From Letharia columbiana (taxonomy: Eukaryota > Ascomycota > Lecanoromycetes > Lecanorales > Parmeliaceae), in NCBI RefSeq assembly GCF_014066305.1, contig NW_023501039.1, positions 1 to 64,000 on the forward strand: a stretch of DNA of 64,000 bases, written 5' to 3'. Of the stretch, positions 1 to 12,653 are shown one piece after another (position 1 is the stretch's first letter; the number at the start of each line of letters is the position of its first letter). Made by a program: the position numbers and the translations under genes. The notes below the pieces were generated by a model. It worked only from the letters and a program-made list of their open reading frames with translations. It was not told the origin of the DNA and searched no databases.

Positions 1-225
1 TCGCCGCTATTATAATAAAAGATTATAAAAAGTTCTTTTATAAATTAAAAAAGAAATCTTCGATTATAGAATAGTTATAGAAATAAATTTTTATAATATA
101 TTACGAATAGTTAAATATTTAAAATTCTATTAAAACTAATAAACTTCTTATTTATCGCTTTATTAATTACGAAATATATTTTAAAAAAGAAGTTATATTA
201 CTATTAAAGAGGGCTTATAAGCTCT
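1..225 (+). pseudogene. Family A gypsy reverse transcriptase fragment, RIP-degraded
   Basis: This 225-bp piece matches, with scattered C/T and G/A differences, the sequence at about 3048-3262 on the same strand and the reverse complement of about 8985-9190. It is therefore the start of the reverse transcriptase domain of a family A Ty3/gypsy element. It stops exactly where the LTR of element P begins at 226, so it is the target into which P inserted. The last five bases (221-225, gctct) would be the target duplication, but the other side of P is not in the window. No open frame survives. Confidence 0.75.
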
Positions 226-408
226 TATTACGATTTTAATAATCTTATAAGCTTACTTATATTATAGCCTAATTAAGCTTAGCGTACTAAGATCTTTTAA
301 TCTTTCTATCTTATTATAAAGTCTATATATTTATAATAATTCTATATAAATAGTATTCTCTTTATACTATAATATAGAGTTATTATATATATTATTAAGT
401 TCTTAATA
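226..408 (+). repeat. 5' LTR of element P (family A)
   Basis: A 183-bp repeat found elsewhere in the window at 4346, 6603, 11833, 24804, 32696, 33303 and 47767 (all reversed relative to this one). Its ends read TATTACG and CTTAATA, which are RIP versions of TGTTA...TAACA, the usual TG...CA LTR ends. Confidence 0.85.
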
Positions 409-3045
409 TAATATTATCTATCTTTCTTCTAGAGCGATAGCGATTTATTTACTAGTTATATTAAATATATAATTAAGAAGAGAGTATATTATTAAGAAGT
501 TAATAGCTATAGCTAAAGAAGCTTACTACTTAAAAGATTATTTAAAAGAAAGTTTTTTATTTATATAAAGGTTAATCTAATTAGATTAAATAAGAATTTA
601 AAGAAAATAAATATCTTTAATATATTAAAAGAAATAAACCTTAAATTAAATCTTCTTTATATTTTTATTAACTTAATATTAATAAACTTATTAATTTTAA
701 ATTTAGATAATATATAAAGTTAAATCGTTATAAATAAGTTATAAATACGTTATTATCTAGAAAAACTTAAGAACTTTAATAAAAAGATCTTAAATATTAT
801 TAGATTATTTATATAATAAAAAAGAAAGCGTTCTATCTCTAGAAGATATATTATTAAATTTAATTTAGATTATATTAAAATATTATTTATAAATATTATT
901 AAAGAAGAGTTTATTATAATCTTTATATCTATTATTAATCTATAGAATTTTATAAAAAGCGCTATTAATACTTCTAATATTTAATATAATAAATTAAAAA
1001 CTCTAATAAAGAGCTTTTAAACTATTAATCATAATATTAAAATATTTTAATAATAAAATAAATAATTTAATTAGAATATCGCTTATATTAAGATAAAGAT
1101 ATTAATAATTATTATCTAGCTAAATAATAATAATAGCTAATTATCTTATAAGTAAGAAATTAATAATAAACTCTAAGATTTACATAATAGATATCGTATT
1201 AATATTATAGAATTTATTAAAAAAAATAAGAAACTTAAGTAAGACTTAAAGTGTAAAAAGTAATAGCTAAAAAGTAATAATCTTATATATTAATTAATTT
1301 AAAAAACTTCGATAAGAAAGATATAAAGATTATATCTATATTTCGTTAGCCGAGTATTTTTATTAATAATATTTATTAAAACTTATATTATATCTTTATT
1401 ATAAATCGCGTAGAGAATATAGAATTAAATAAATAATATTTTAATATCTCGAATTTTTATAGTATTAATAATCGAAATAAGTAAGATAGATAGCGTTAAT
1501 ATCTTAAAGCGAAGTTTAAATAAAGCGCTATAATCTTCTTTATTAAATTTAAAAAAAATCGATTATATATAGAATTATTATAAGTTTATTATTTATAACG
1601 TTATTAAAATAAGAGTAAATAAAGATATCTTAGATTTATATTAAACTGCTTAAAAAATAATTAACGAATTAAATAATATATTCGAAATATATAATAAGAT
1701 TATTAAATCGAATATTAAGATATTTAATTTTAAATTTAATATAAGAGTAATAGATAAGAAGAAATTATTTAAGAACTTCTATATACGATTCTCTATAGCT
1801 ATTACTCTCTTAGAATTTATTAATATTTATAAGATATTTAATCTAAAATAATTAATCTTTATATATCTAAAATATTAAATTTCAAGATAATCTTTTAATA
1901 CTTTTCGAGAATTAATTATTTTTCTATAAATACTAGATATAGATCTTCGAGTTATTAATAATATATTAGATTTAAAGAGTAAGAAAGAGATTAATAAAAT
2001 TAATAAGAACTTTATTCTCTTAAATAATTAACGTAATACTTTCTTTATTAAAAAAAATAATATTATTATTATCAAAAATTTCTATATATAAGAATATAAA
2101 TATTCTAAATTATTAATAGATAGAATTCGAAAAGAAGATAGATATTTTAAGTATCTAAATATTAAATATCGTTCTAGCGATAATAATATTCTATATAAAA
2201 ATATAGACTTATTAATAAAAGCATAAATTAATATAATTCTAAAAGTCGTCGATATTAAGAAAAACGTTTCTATTAAACTATTATAAGAATTAGAAAATTA
2301 AATATTCTTAATTAAATCGCTATTAGAGATCTAAAAGTCTTATATATAAAAATTAAAGAGTTAAAAATAGAAAGAATACTCGCTTTCGTCTCTCTATTCG
2401 CGTATATTATTATTATTAAAGCCTCTTTATAAAATAGACGTTAATTAAACTTTTATAGAAAAATTATTATATTAATAAGATAGATTAAAATTAATTATCT
2501 CTTAAATATCGAAACTTTAATATTAAGTTTTATAGATATATCTTTTATTAAAATAAATAAATTACTTAAAGTAGTATTAATATAATCTTATAAATTACGA
2601 TTAATCGATAATAAATTTATTTTTATTTTTAATATTATATATATAATCTTAATAAAACTTATCTTAAAAGACTATATAGAAGAACTTTAATACTTAATTA
2701 TCTTATTAAAATAATTTAATATTATTCTAGAAATACTATAGCTAGAATAGTATAACTCTTATATATTCTTTAGATTTAAAATTATTATACTTAATTTAAA
2801 TTATTATATATTTAACTATTTATTATATAATAAATTTATTACTATTTAGAGTAATAATAAATTTTTAAAAAAGAATTTAAATTATATAATAAAGATTATA
2901 TTTAAAGAAAAGAATATAATAAAGATTTTTATCTATATCTTTATTAAGATAATTAAGAAATTAAAGAATTAAGTTATTATTATATAATCTTAAGACTTTA
3001 AATAACTTTTTAACTCTATTAATAAGAAAACGAAGTTTATTATTA
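409..3045 (+). pseudogene. Degraded gag and protease region of element P
   Basis: This corresponds to the reverse complement of about 9200-11832 in E1. A CCHC-like zinc knuckle can be read through the mutations at 2143-2196: tyrosines stand where cysteine and histidine codons would be after C-to-T and G-to-A change (pattern Y-x2-Y-x4-Y-x8-Y, with RSSDNN between the last two). The spacing before the last ligand is longer than in a standard retroviral knuckle, so this reading is moderately sure. The frame is full of TAA and TAG. The protease was not located. Confidence 0.6.
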
Positions 3046-4345
3046 ACGTTATCGCTATTACGATAAAAGATTATAAAAAATTCTTTTATAAGCTAAAAAA
3101 GAAATCTTTAATTATAAAATAGCTATAGAAATAAGTTTTTATAGTATATTATAAATAGCTAAATATTTAAAATCTTATTAAAACTAATAAACTTTCTACT
3201 TATCGCTTTATTAATTATAAAATATATTTTAAAAAAGAAGTTACTTTATTATCGAAGAGAGCTTATAGGCTCTTTAGAGATTAGATATTAATTATAAAGA
3301 AATATATTAATAAGATATTAAAGAAAGGCTATATTAGATTAAATACTTCTCTCTATATAATATCTATTCTAATTATAAAAAAACTCGATAGAGAATTTAA
3401 ATTATATATAAATTATAGAATCTTAAACGTATTTATTATTTCTAATTAAAATACTTCTTTATTAATTAAGAAGACTCTCGCTAAATTATATACGATAAAG
3501 ATATATAATAAATTTAATATTATAATTACTTTTAACGAGATTAGAGTAAAAAAGAATTATAAAAAAAAATCGTATTTCTTACTCGGTATAGCCTATTCGA
3601 ATATATAGTAATATCTTTCGAATTATATAATACCTCTACTACTTTTTAGATATTTATTAATAATACCTTATATAAATATTTAAATATATTCTATATTATC
3701 TATTTAGACGATATTCTTATTTATAATAATATCGAAGACGAGTATATTTAGCACGTAGAAAAGATATTAAAAAAACTTTAATAAGCTAACCTCTATCTTA
3801 ATATTAATAAATATAATTTTTATATTATTAAAGTTAAATATCTAGAATTAATTATTATAATAAAAGAAGTAGAAATAGATATAAAGAAAATTAAGACTAT
3901 TACTTAATAAAAAAAATCTAGATATATTAAAGATATATAAATATTTCTAGAATTCGCTAATTTCTATTAGAAGTTTATTATAAGATATTTTAAAATCGTT
4001 ATATTTCTAATAAATTTTAATTATACTTAATAGAAGAAAGACTTTATTTATCTATAAACTTAAGAATATTCTAAATAATTTACTTTTAAAATACTTAAGA
4101 AAGCTTTTACTATTATCTCTATATTTACTTATTTTAATTTAAATAAAAAGATTTAATTAAAAATAAACGCGTTTAATTTTATAATTATAATTATTTTATT
4201 ATAAAAAGATAAAAATAATATATTTAAATTTATAATATTTTTTATTAAAAAGATATCTTCTATAGAGTATAACTATAATATTTATAATAAGAAACTTATA
4301 ATTATAATATAGATTTTTAAAAAATAATATTTTAAGCTAGCTAAT
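3046..4345 (+). pseudogene. Reverse transcriptase and start of RNase H of element P
   Basis: The Ty3/gypsy RT is readable in pieces: IKKLDREFKLYINYRILN at about 3380-3440 is the RIP form of the conserved IVKK...LR.CVDYR.LN block, and the catalytic YLDDILIY lies at 3701-3724 with both aspartates intact. The following RNase H is cut at 4345 by H1. In the family this domain copies the element RNA into DNA in cytoplasmic particles. Numerous stop codons make it inactive. Confidence 0.85.
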
Positions 4346-4530
4346 TATTAGAGACTTAATAATATATATAATAACTCTATATTATAGTATAAAGAGAATA
4401 CTATCTATATAGAATTATTATAAGTATAAACTTTATAGTAAGATAGAAAGATTAAAAGGCCTTAATACGCTAAGTCTAATTAGACTATAATATAAATAAG
4501 TAAAATTATAAGATTATTATAATTATAAGA
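4346..4530 (-). repeat. 3' LTR of H1 (family A)
   Basis: A 185-bp LTR. In minus orientation it is preceded by a purine-rich tract (reverse complement of 4531-4548, RIP-altered) that fits a polypurine tract for plus-strand priming. It starts directly against the broken end of P. Confidence 0.85.
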
Positions 4531-6602
4531 TTACTCTTTTCTTTAATTTAAAGCTTTAGCGATGACTATTATATAGTAAATATCGATCTTATAAAAAGTA
4601 TATCTAGACGTATACGAAGTAATATCCTTAGATATATTAACTTAATATTTTATTACGATATCGAGATCTTTTCGTAAGTCGATATAGTTACTATAAATTA
4701 ATAACGCTAATAAAAGAGATTATTTTAAAGGTCTTTTAAATAATAAATAAAGGCTAACGATCTCGAGGTAATAATAGTAAAAGTCTACTATTAGATTTAA
4801 ATATTCTACTATATTTATAAATAGTTATTAAAATAGATTTTTCTTAATCTCGAGGCCTCTATATCTAATTTTATATATAAGATATTCTCTCTTACTAATT
4901 AAGGAATTATTCTTTTATTTATCTAGCTTAAATTAAACTATTTCTTTAATATTATAAATTTCTTCTTCTTTATTAATATTAATAGAAGATAATAAAGACT
5001 TAATTTATTTTAATAGTAAATTATTATTATTAAGATATAATAGCTATAAATAAAAGATAAAGTAAATATTATTTATAAAAATCGAGAGTTCTAACTTATA
5101 AGCGAAATTATTTAAAGCTTTAATAATTTTAAATAATTTAAAATTTTTATAATCTAGTAATTTACTAGAGCGTATAATTTTAATATTTTTTTTATTAAAT
5201 ATAATTATATTTTGAACTTTAAATTCTAATATCGAGAGTTAATAATAGTTAGCTTACTTCTTCTATAAAGCTTATAATTATTTAAGCTAACTTCTTAAAT
5301 AATTTCTTATAATATTTATTTTCTCGATAAATTTATTAGCTAATTTAATATCTCTTCTTACTCTTTAACTAGCGAATTAATTTTAAAAGATAAAAATTCT
5401 ATTTTTAAATAAAAAATATATTCTTTAATAAAGAGAAATAATAATATATTTAATAAGATATTCTTATCGAAATTAGCTTCGAACTTTACTATTAATAATA
5501 GATTTATTTAATTATCTTAATTATAATTAATATAAGCTCTAAAATATTATTTTAAAGTAGCGTTAATATTCTCTATTTATTTATTAGTTTTAAGATAGAA
5601 TATAATAAAGAGCTTAGATTTAATCCTAATCCTTTTATATAATCTTCTTTAAAAATATATTATAAATTAAATACCTCGATTCGAGATAATAGTAAATAAA
5701 TATTCTTTCTCTTACTATATAAATTCGATAAAGATCTAAATTATTATCTTTACTTCTAAAGAGTTTAAAAAAATTAATTTCTTCTTCTTATTAAGTCTAT
5801 TTATAACTATTATAATATATTAATAAAAGCGCTTATATTTAAAATAAATAGATAATAATATAATAAAGTTAATAAAAATATCTTATTAATACTATTTAAA
5901 AATAGAAAGAGATTTAAAAAGATCTTATTTACTCTCTTTATAAGTTTTAGATTTTTTATAGATATAATAGCTCTTAATATAGCGAGTAATGAAATTCGTT
6001 ATTTTTAGCTAATAGTAAAGTCTATTTACTTTATTATAAATTAATAATCTACTAATATAGTTTTTAAATAGAGAAATATAAATATCTCTAATAATTTTAA
6101 TTTATAATTTAAGAATATTTAATATATATAATCTATTATTAATATATAATAACTCGTTATAAAGATAATAATTATCTAATTTTAGCTTAAGATTATTCTT
6201 AATTATTTTAAATAATAGCTTTCTCTATCTAGATATCTTTAATTAAATAATTTTTTAAGCGATATCGTTATAATTATAAGTGTTTCTTATTTAATATAAT
6301 AACTTAGAAGTATTAATAGTAAAGACTTCTCTTAATTCTTCTAAGAACTTCTTTTAAAAAGTCTCTATCGAGGCCCTTAATAGTAATTTTTTATTAAACT
6401 TCTTATTATTAATATTATCTTATTCGCTAAGTTTATATAGTATTATAATTAGAGAGATAATATTTTCTCTTATATTATTTAATAGTATAATAGTAAGATA
6501 TATAATATTCTTAATACCTCTATTAAGATTATTATTTTTAAGAATTATACGATATCGATAATAGATATAATTATTATTCTCGTTTTTAGATAGATCTCTT
6601 AT
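4531..6602 (-). pseudogene. Integrase and chromodomain of H1
   Basis: Read on the minus strand, about 5190-5000 carries the gypsy integrase C-terminal GPY/F-type block: a stretch like KLFKIIKALNNFAYKLEL, then the equivalent of the IHPVFHVSLLE region. About 4930-4740 holds a chromodomain-like region of the fungal chromovirus type, with pieces such as YKIRYRGLE. The zinc-binding and DDE parts lie higher. E1 is inserted at 6602, at the RNase H/integrase boundary. All frames have RIP stops. Chromodomains of this clade direct insertion to heterochromatin, which fits the nesting seen here. Confidence 0.7.
6598..6602. repeat. Target site duplication of E1, left copy
   Basis: cttat; the partner cttac lies at 12018-12022. 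The single C/T difference is of RIP type. Confidence 0.8.
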
Positions 6603-6783
6603 TATTAGAGACTTAATAATATATATAATAACTCTATATTATAGTATAAAGAGAATATTATCTATATAGAATTATTATAAATATAAACTTTATAGTAAGA
6701 TAGAAAGACTAAAAGGCCTTTATACGCTAAGTCTAATTAGATTATAATATAAGTAAGATTATAAGATTATTAAAACTATAATA
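6603..6783 (-). repeat. 3' LTR of E1
   Basis: A 181-bp family A LTR. It is 4 bp shorter than its partner because one taag step of a short tandem (aagtaagtaag) is missing. The adjoining 6784-6800, reversed, is purine-rich (AAGAAGAGAG) and is the likely polypurine tract. Confidence 0.85.
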
Positions 6784-8790
6784 TTACTCTCTTCTTTAAT
6801 TTAAAGCTTTAGCGACGACTATTATATAGTAGATATCGATCTTATAAAAAATATATTTAGATATATACGAAGTAATATTCTTAGATATATTAACTTAGTA
6901 TTTTATTATAAATTCGAGATCTTTTTATAAGTTAATATAGTTATTATAGATTAGTAGCGCTAATAACGAAAACTATTCTAAAGATCTTTTAAATAATAAA
7001 TAAGAGTTAATAATCTCGAGTTAATAATAATAGAAGTTTATTATTAGATTTAAATATTTTACTATATCTATAAATAATTATTAAAATAGACTTTTCTCGA
7101 TTTTAGAGTTTTTATATCTAATTTTATATATTAGATATTTCCTTTTACTAGTTAGAGAATTATTTTTTTATTTATTTAATTTAAATTTAACTATTTCTTT
7201 AATATTATAAATTTTATCTTTTTTATTAATATCGATAAATAATAATAAAGACTTAATCTATTCTAGTAGTAGATTATTATTATTAAGATATAATAGCTAT
7301 AAATAAAAGATAGAGTAAATATTATTTATAAAAATTAAGAGTTCTAACTTATAAGCGAAATTATTTAAAGCTTTAATAATTTTAAATAATTTAAAATTCT
7401 TATAATTTAGTAATTTGCTAGAGTATACGATTTTAATATTTCTTTTATTAAATATAATTATATCTTTAACTTTAAATTCTAATATCGAGAGTTAATAATA
7501 ATTAGCTTACTTCTTCTATAAAGCTTATAATTATTTAAGCTAACTTCTTAAATAATTTCTTATAATATTAATCTTTTCGATAAACTTATTAACTAATTTA
7601 ATATCTCTCTTCGCTCTTTAATTAGCGAACTAATCTTAAAAAATTAAGAATTCTATTTTTAAGCGAGAAATATATTCTTTAATAAAAAGAAATAATAATA
7701 TTCTTAATAAGGCGTTTTTATTAAAATTAGCTTCGAACTCTACTATTAATAATAAATCTACTTAATTATCTTAATTATAATTAATATAAACTTTAAGATA
7801 TTATTTTAAAATAGCGTTAGCGTTCTCTATTTATTTATTAATTTCGAAGTAAAACGTAGTAGAGAGTTTAAGTTTAATTCTAATTCTTTTATATAGTCTT
7901 CTCTAAAAATATATTATAAATTAAATATCTCGATCGAAGATAATAGTAAATAGATATTCTTTCTCTCGCTATATAAATTCGATAAAGATTTAAACTACTA
8001 TCTTCACTTTTAGAGAGTTTAAAAAAATAAATTTCTTCTTCTTATTAAGTTTATTTATAATTATTATAATATATTAATAAAAGCGCTTATATTTAAGATA
8101 AATAGATAGTAATATAATAAAGTTAATAAAAATATCTTATTAATACTATTTAGAAATAAAAAGAGATTTAAGTAAATCTTATTTATTCTTTCTATAAATC
8201 TTAAATTTTTTATAAATATAATAGCTCTTAATATAGTAAATAATAAAATTTATTATTCTTAACTAATAGTAGAGTTTATTTACTTTATTATAAATTAATA
8301 ATCTATTAATATAGTCTTTAAATAGAGAGTTATAAATATCTCTAATAATTTTAATTTGTAATTTAAGAATATTCGATATATATAGTCTATTATTAACGTA
8401 TAATAACTTATTATAAAAATAATAATTACTTAATTTTAATTTAAGATTATTCTTAATTATTTTAAATAATAGCTTTCTTTATTTAAATATCTTTAATTAA
8501 ATAATTTTTTAAGCGATATCGTTATAATTATAAATATCTTTTATCTAATATAATAACTTAGAAGTATTAATAGTAAAGACTTCTCTTAATTCTTCTAAGA
8601 ACTCCTCTTAAGAAGTCTCTATCGAAGCTCTTAATAGTAATTCTTTATTAGATTTCTTACTATTAATATTATTTTATTCGCTAAGTTTATATAATATTAT
8701 AATTAGAGAGATAATATTTTCTTTTATATTATTTAATAGTATAGTAATAAGATATATAACGTTCTTAATATCTTCGTTAAGATTATTTAC
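6784..8790 (-). pseudogene. Integrase and chromodomain of E1
   Basis: Co-linear with 4531-6602 of H1 and 47952-49945 of H4. The chromodomain-like segment falls at about 7180-6985 on the minus strand. RIP stops occur throughout. The internal deletion of E1 joins this block directly to the first part of the RT domain. Confidence 0.7.
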
Positions 8791-9300
8791 TTTAATTAGA
8801 AATAGTAAGTATATTTAGAATTCTATAATTTATATATAGTCTAAATTCTTTATCGAGTTTCTTTATAATTAGAATAAATACTATATAGAGAGAAGTACTT
8901 AATCTAATATAGCCTTTCTCTAATATTTTATCGATATATTTCTTTATAATTAATATCTAATCTCTAAAAAGTTTATAAACTCTCTTTAATAATAGAATAA
9001 TTTCTTTTTTAAGATATATTTCGTAATCGATAAAGCGATAAGTAGAAAGTTTATTAATTTTAATAGAATTCTAAATATCTAGCTATTTATAATATATTAT
9101 AAAAACTTATTTCTATAGCTATTTTATAATTAAAGATTTCTTTCTTAGTTTATAAAAGAATTTCTTATAATCTTCTATCGTAATAGCGGCGATATTAATA
9201 ATAAACTTCGCTTTCTTATTAATAGAGTTAAAAAATTATTTAAAGTTTTAGAATTATATAATAATAACTTAATTTTTTAATTTTTTAATTATCTTAATAA
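8791..9300 (-). pseudogene. N-terminal part of reverse transcriptase of E1
   Basis: The minus strand at about 8905-8810 reads as SLYIVFILIIKKLDKEFR and then LYINYRILN, the RIP version of the conserved fingers block of Ty3/gypsy RT. The downstream palm with the catalytic YLDD is missing because of the deletion at 8787-8791, so this copy could never have encoded a working polymerase in its present form. Confidence 0.75.
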
Positions 9301-11832
9301 AAGTATAAGCGAAGATCTCTACTATATTCTTTTTTTTAAATATAATCTTTATTATATAATTTAAGTTTTTTTTTAAAAACTTATTATTACTTTAAATAAT
9401 AACGAGTTTATTATATAATAAATAATTAAATATATAATAATCTAAATTAAATATAATAATTCTAAATTTAAAAAATATATAAAGGTTATATTATTCTAGT
9501 TATAATATTTTTAGAATAATATTAAATTATTTTAGCGAGATAATTAAGTATTAAAGTTCTTCTATATAATCTTTTAAAGTAAGTTTTATTAAGATTATAT
9601 ATATAATATTAGAGATAAAGATTAATTTATTATTAACTAGTTATAATCTATAGAATTATATTAATATTATTTTAAGTAATTTATTTATTTTAATAAAAAA
9701 TATATTTATAAAACTTAATATTAAAGTTTCGATATTCGAAAGATAATTAATCTTAATCTATTTTATTAATATAATAATTTTTCTATAAAAATCTAATTAG
9801 TATTTATTCTATAAAGAGGCTTTAATAATAATAATATATAGAAATAGAAAAACGAAAGCGAGTATTCTTTTTATTTATAACTCTTTAATTCTTATATATA
9901 AAACTTCTAGATTCCTAGCGACGACTTAGTTAGAGATATTTAATTTTTTAATTCTTATAATAATTTAATAAAGATATTCTTCTTAACGCCGACGACTTTT
10001 AGAATTATATTAATTTATTCTTTTATTAATAAGTCTATATTCTTATATAAGATATTATTATTATTAAAACGATATTTAATCTTTAAATACTTAAAATATC
10101 TATTTTCTTTTTAAATTTTATTTATTAATAGTTTAAGATATTTTTATTTTTATATATTAGAATTTTCGATAGTAATATTATTATTTCTTTTAATAGAGAA
10201 AGTATTACGTTAATTATTCGAGAGAGTAAAGTTTTTATTAATTTTATTAATCTCTTTCTTACTTTTTAAATCTAACGTATTATTAATAACTCGAAGATCT
10301 ATATTTAGTACTTATAGAAAAATAATTAATTCTCGAAAAGTATTAAAAGACTATTCTAAAATCTAATATTTTAGACGTATAAAGATTAATTATTTTAGAT
10401 TAAATATCTTATAGATATTAATAAATCTTAAGAGAGTAATAGCTATAAAGAATCGTACGTAGAAATTCTTAAACGATTTCTTCTTATCTATTACTTTTAT
10501 ATTAAATTTAAAATTAAATATCTTAATATTCGATTTAGTAATCTTATTATATATTTCGAATATATTATTTAATTTATTAATTATTTCTTAGATAGTTTAA
10601 TATAGATCTAAGATATCTTCGTTTACTTTTATTTTAATAATATTATACGCAGTAAACTTATAATAATTTTATATATAATCGATTTTTTTAAATTTAATAA
10701 AAAAGATTATAGCGCTTTATTTAAATTTCGCTTTAAGATATTAACGCTAGCTATTTTATTTATCTTAATTATTAATATTATAAAAATCTAAGACGTTAAG
10801 ATATCGTTTATTTAATTCTATACTCTCTACGCGATTCGTAATAGAAATATAATATAAGTTTCGATAAATACTATTAATAAGAATACTCGATTAACAAGAT
10901 ATAGATATAACCTTTATATCTTTCTTATCGAAGTTTTTTAAATTAGCTAATATATAAGATTATTACTTTTTTAACTATTACTCTTTACGTCTTAAGTCTT
11001 ACTTAAATTTCTTATTTTCTTTAATAAGTTTTATAATATTAATACAATATCTATTATATAAGCTTTAAAGTTTATTATTAATTTCTCGCTTATAGAATAA
11101 TTAATTATTATTATTACTTAGCTAAATAGTAATTATTAATATCTTTATCTTAGTATAAGCGATATTCTAATTAAATTATTTATTTTATTATTAAAATATC
11201 TTAATATTACGGCTAATAATTTAAAAACTCTCTATTAAAATCTTTAATTTATTATATTAAATATTAGAAATATTAATAGCGCTTTTTATAAAATTCTACG
11301 AATTAATAATAAATATAAAGATTATAATAAACTCTTCTTTAATAATATTCGTAAGTTATACTTCGATATAATCTAAATTAAATTTAATAATATATCTTCT
11401 AGAGATAAAACGCTTTCTCTTATATTATATAAATAATATAATAATATTTAAAATCTTTTTATTAGAGTTCTCAAGTTCTTTTAAATAATAATATATTTAT
11501 AACTTACTTATAATAATTTAACTTTATATATTATCTAGATTTAGAATTAATAGATTTATTAGTATTAAGCTAGTAGAAATACGAAGAAAGTTTAATCTAA
11601 GATTTATTTCTTTTAATATATTAAAGATATTTATTTTCTTTAGATTCTTATTTAATCTAATTAGATTAGCCTTTATATAAATAGAAAACTTTCTTTTAAA
11701 TAATCTTTTAAGTAGTAAGCTTCTTTAACTATAACTACTAACTTCTTAATAATATACTTTCTTCTTAATTATATATTTAATATAACTAATAAATAGATCG
11801 CTATCGCTTTAAAAGAAAGATAGATAATATTA
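9301..11832 (-). pseudogene. Degraded gag and protease region of E1
   Basis: The reverse complement of P 409-3000 by eye, and co-linear with 22054-24803 of H1 and 30288-32695 of H2. No frame is open for more than a few dozen codons. It is assigned only by position between 5' LTR and RT and by the zinc-knuckle-like reading in P. Confidence 0.6.
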
Positions 11833-12017
11833 TATTAAAAACTTAATAGTATATATAATAACTCTATATTATAGTATAAAGAGAATATTATTTATATAGA
11901 ATTATTATAAATATAAACTTTATAGTAAGATAGAAAGATTAAAAGGTCTTAATACGCTAAGTTTAATTAGACTATAATATAAGTAAGTAAGATCGTAAGA
12001 TTATTAAAATCGTAATA
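11833..12017 (-). repeat. 5' LTR of E1
   Basis: A 185-bp family A LTR with RIP-form ends TATTA and CGTAATA, followed by the target duplication cttac at 12018-12022. Confidence 0.85.
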
Positions 12018-12396
12018 CTTACTCGTCGAGTAAGACTATTAGATTTAATACTTTATTTTCCTAAACGATAGATAATATAAAAATTAAATTTAGAGAGAAA
12101 CTTTATTTATCTTACTTAATAAAAATTAAATTATTTAAAAAATATAAAATATTATAAATTCTTATAATCTAAAATAACTTTAATAAGATTCTCGATAAGA
12201 GTATCAGCTAGCTTAGAATATTATTTCTCGAAGACTTATATTATAGTTATAAGTTTCTTATTATAAATAATATAATTATACTCTATAAAAGATATCTTCT
12301 TAGAGAGAAATATTATAGATCTAAATACTTTATCTTTATCTTTTTATAATAAAATAATAATAATTATAAAATTAAACGTATTTATTTCTAGCTAAG
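12018..12396 (-). pseudogene. H1 RNase H segment between E1 and E2
   Basis: Continues H1 sequence from 6602. It matches H4 about 50000-50385 and, reversed, the tail of P at about 4340-4140. E2 interrupts it at 12396. No frame is open. Confidence 0.75.
12392..12396. repeat. Target site duplication of E2, left copy
   Basis: ctaag, repeated exactly at 19559-19563. Confidence 0.85.
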
Positions 12397-12653
12397 TATA
12401 AGGTAGTAAGGCCTCTTTTAATAAAACTGCGTAGTAGCTATATAATTACGAGGTCTAGATGCGTAGTTAATAGAATAGATAGATTAGTTACTAGTTAAAC
12501 TAATAACTAAAAAAAGAAGAAGAGGAAAGAGAACTCGTAAGTATTTAAGACTTTATTAAGTATATTAAATACTTATTCTAGCTACGTAGCTTATAGTCTA
12601 ATAAGTAACGTAAGCGAGCTTATTAATTCGCTTTAAGTACTTCTATTTTTATA
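12397..12653 (-). repeat. 3' LTR of E2
   Basis: A 257-bp repeat aligning end to end with 19302-19558; the differences are mostly C/T or G/A. It contains a purine-rich patch (aaaaaagaagaagagg around 12510) shared by both copies. Confidence 0.88.

Larger units (their letters stand above)
226..4345 (+). mobile_element. Element P: family A Ty3/gypsy retrotransposon, 3' truncated
   Basis: A plus-strand copy of family A with 5' LTR (226-408), gag region (409 to about 3045), reverse transcriptase and the start of RNase H. It breaks off at 4345, where the minus-strand element H1 begins, inside the sequence that continues in intact copies as the RNase H region (compare 12190-12230, minus strand). The integrase and 3' LTR are absent. 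RIP has filled all frames with stops. P retains the RT motif YLDD at 3701-3712, so it descends from an active element. Confidence 0.85.
6603..12017 (-). mobile_element. Element E1: family A Ty3/gypsy inserted in H1, with a 1.1-kb internal deletion
   Basis: A minus-strand element with two LTRs, 5,415 bp long. It is flanked by a 5-bp target duplication, cttat at 6598-6602 and cttac at 12018-12022, which differ by one RIP-type C/T change. The uninterrupted site is seen in H4 at about 50000-50015. Compared with H1 and H4 it lacks about 1.13 kb at 8787-8791 (equivalent to about 49945-51080), removing the YLDD half of RT and RNase H. It is a family A element that landed in another copy of its own family. 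Confidence 0.88.

Noticed and set aside
1..225. Host gene exon at the window start
   Set aside because: It aligns with family A RT elsewhere in the window.
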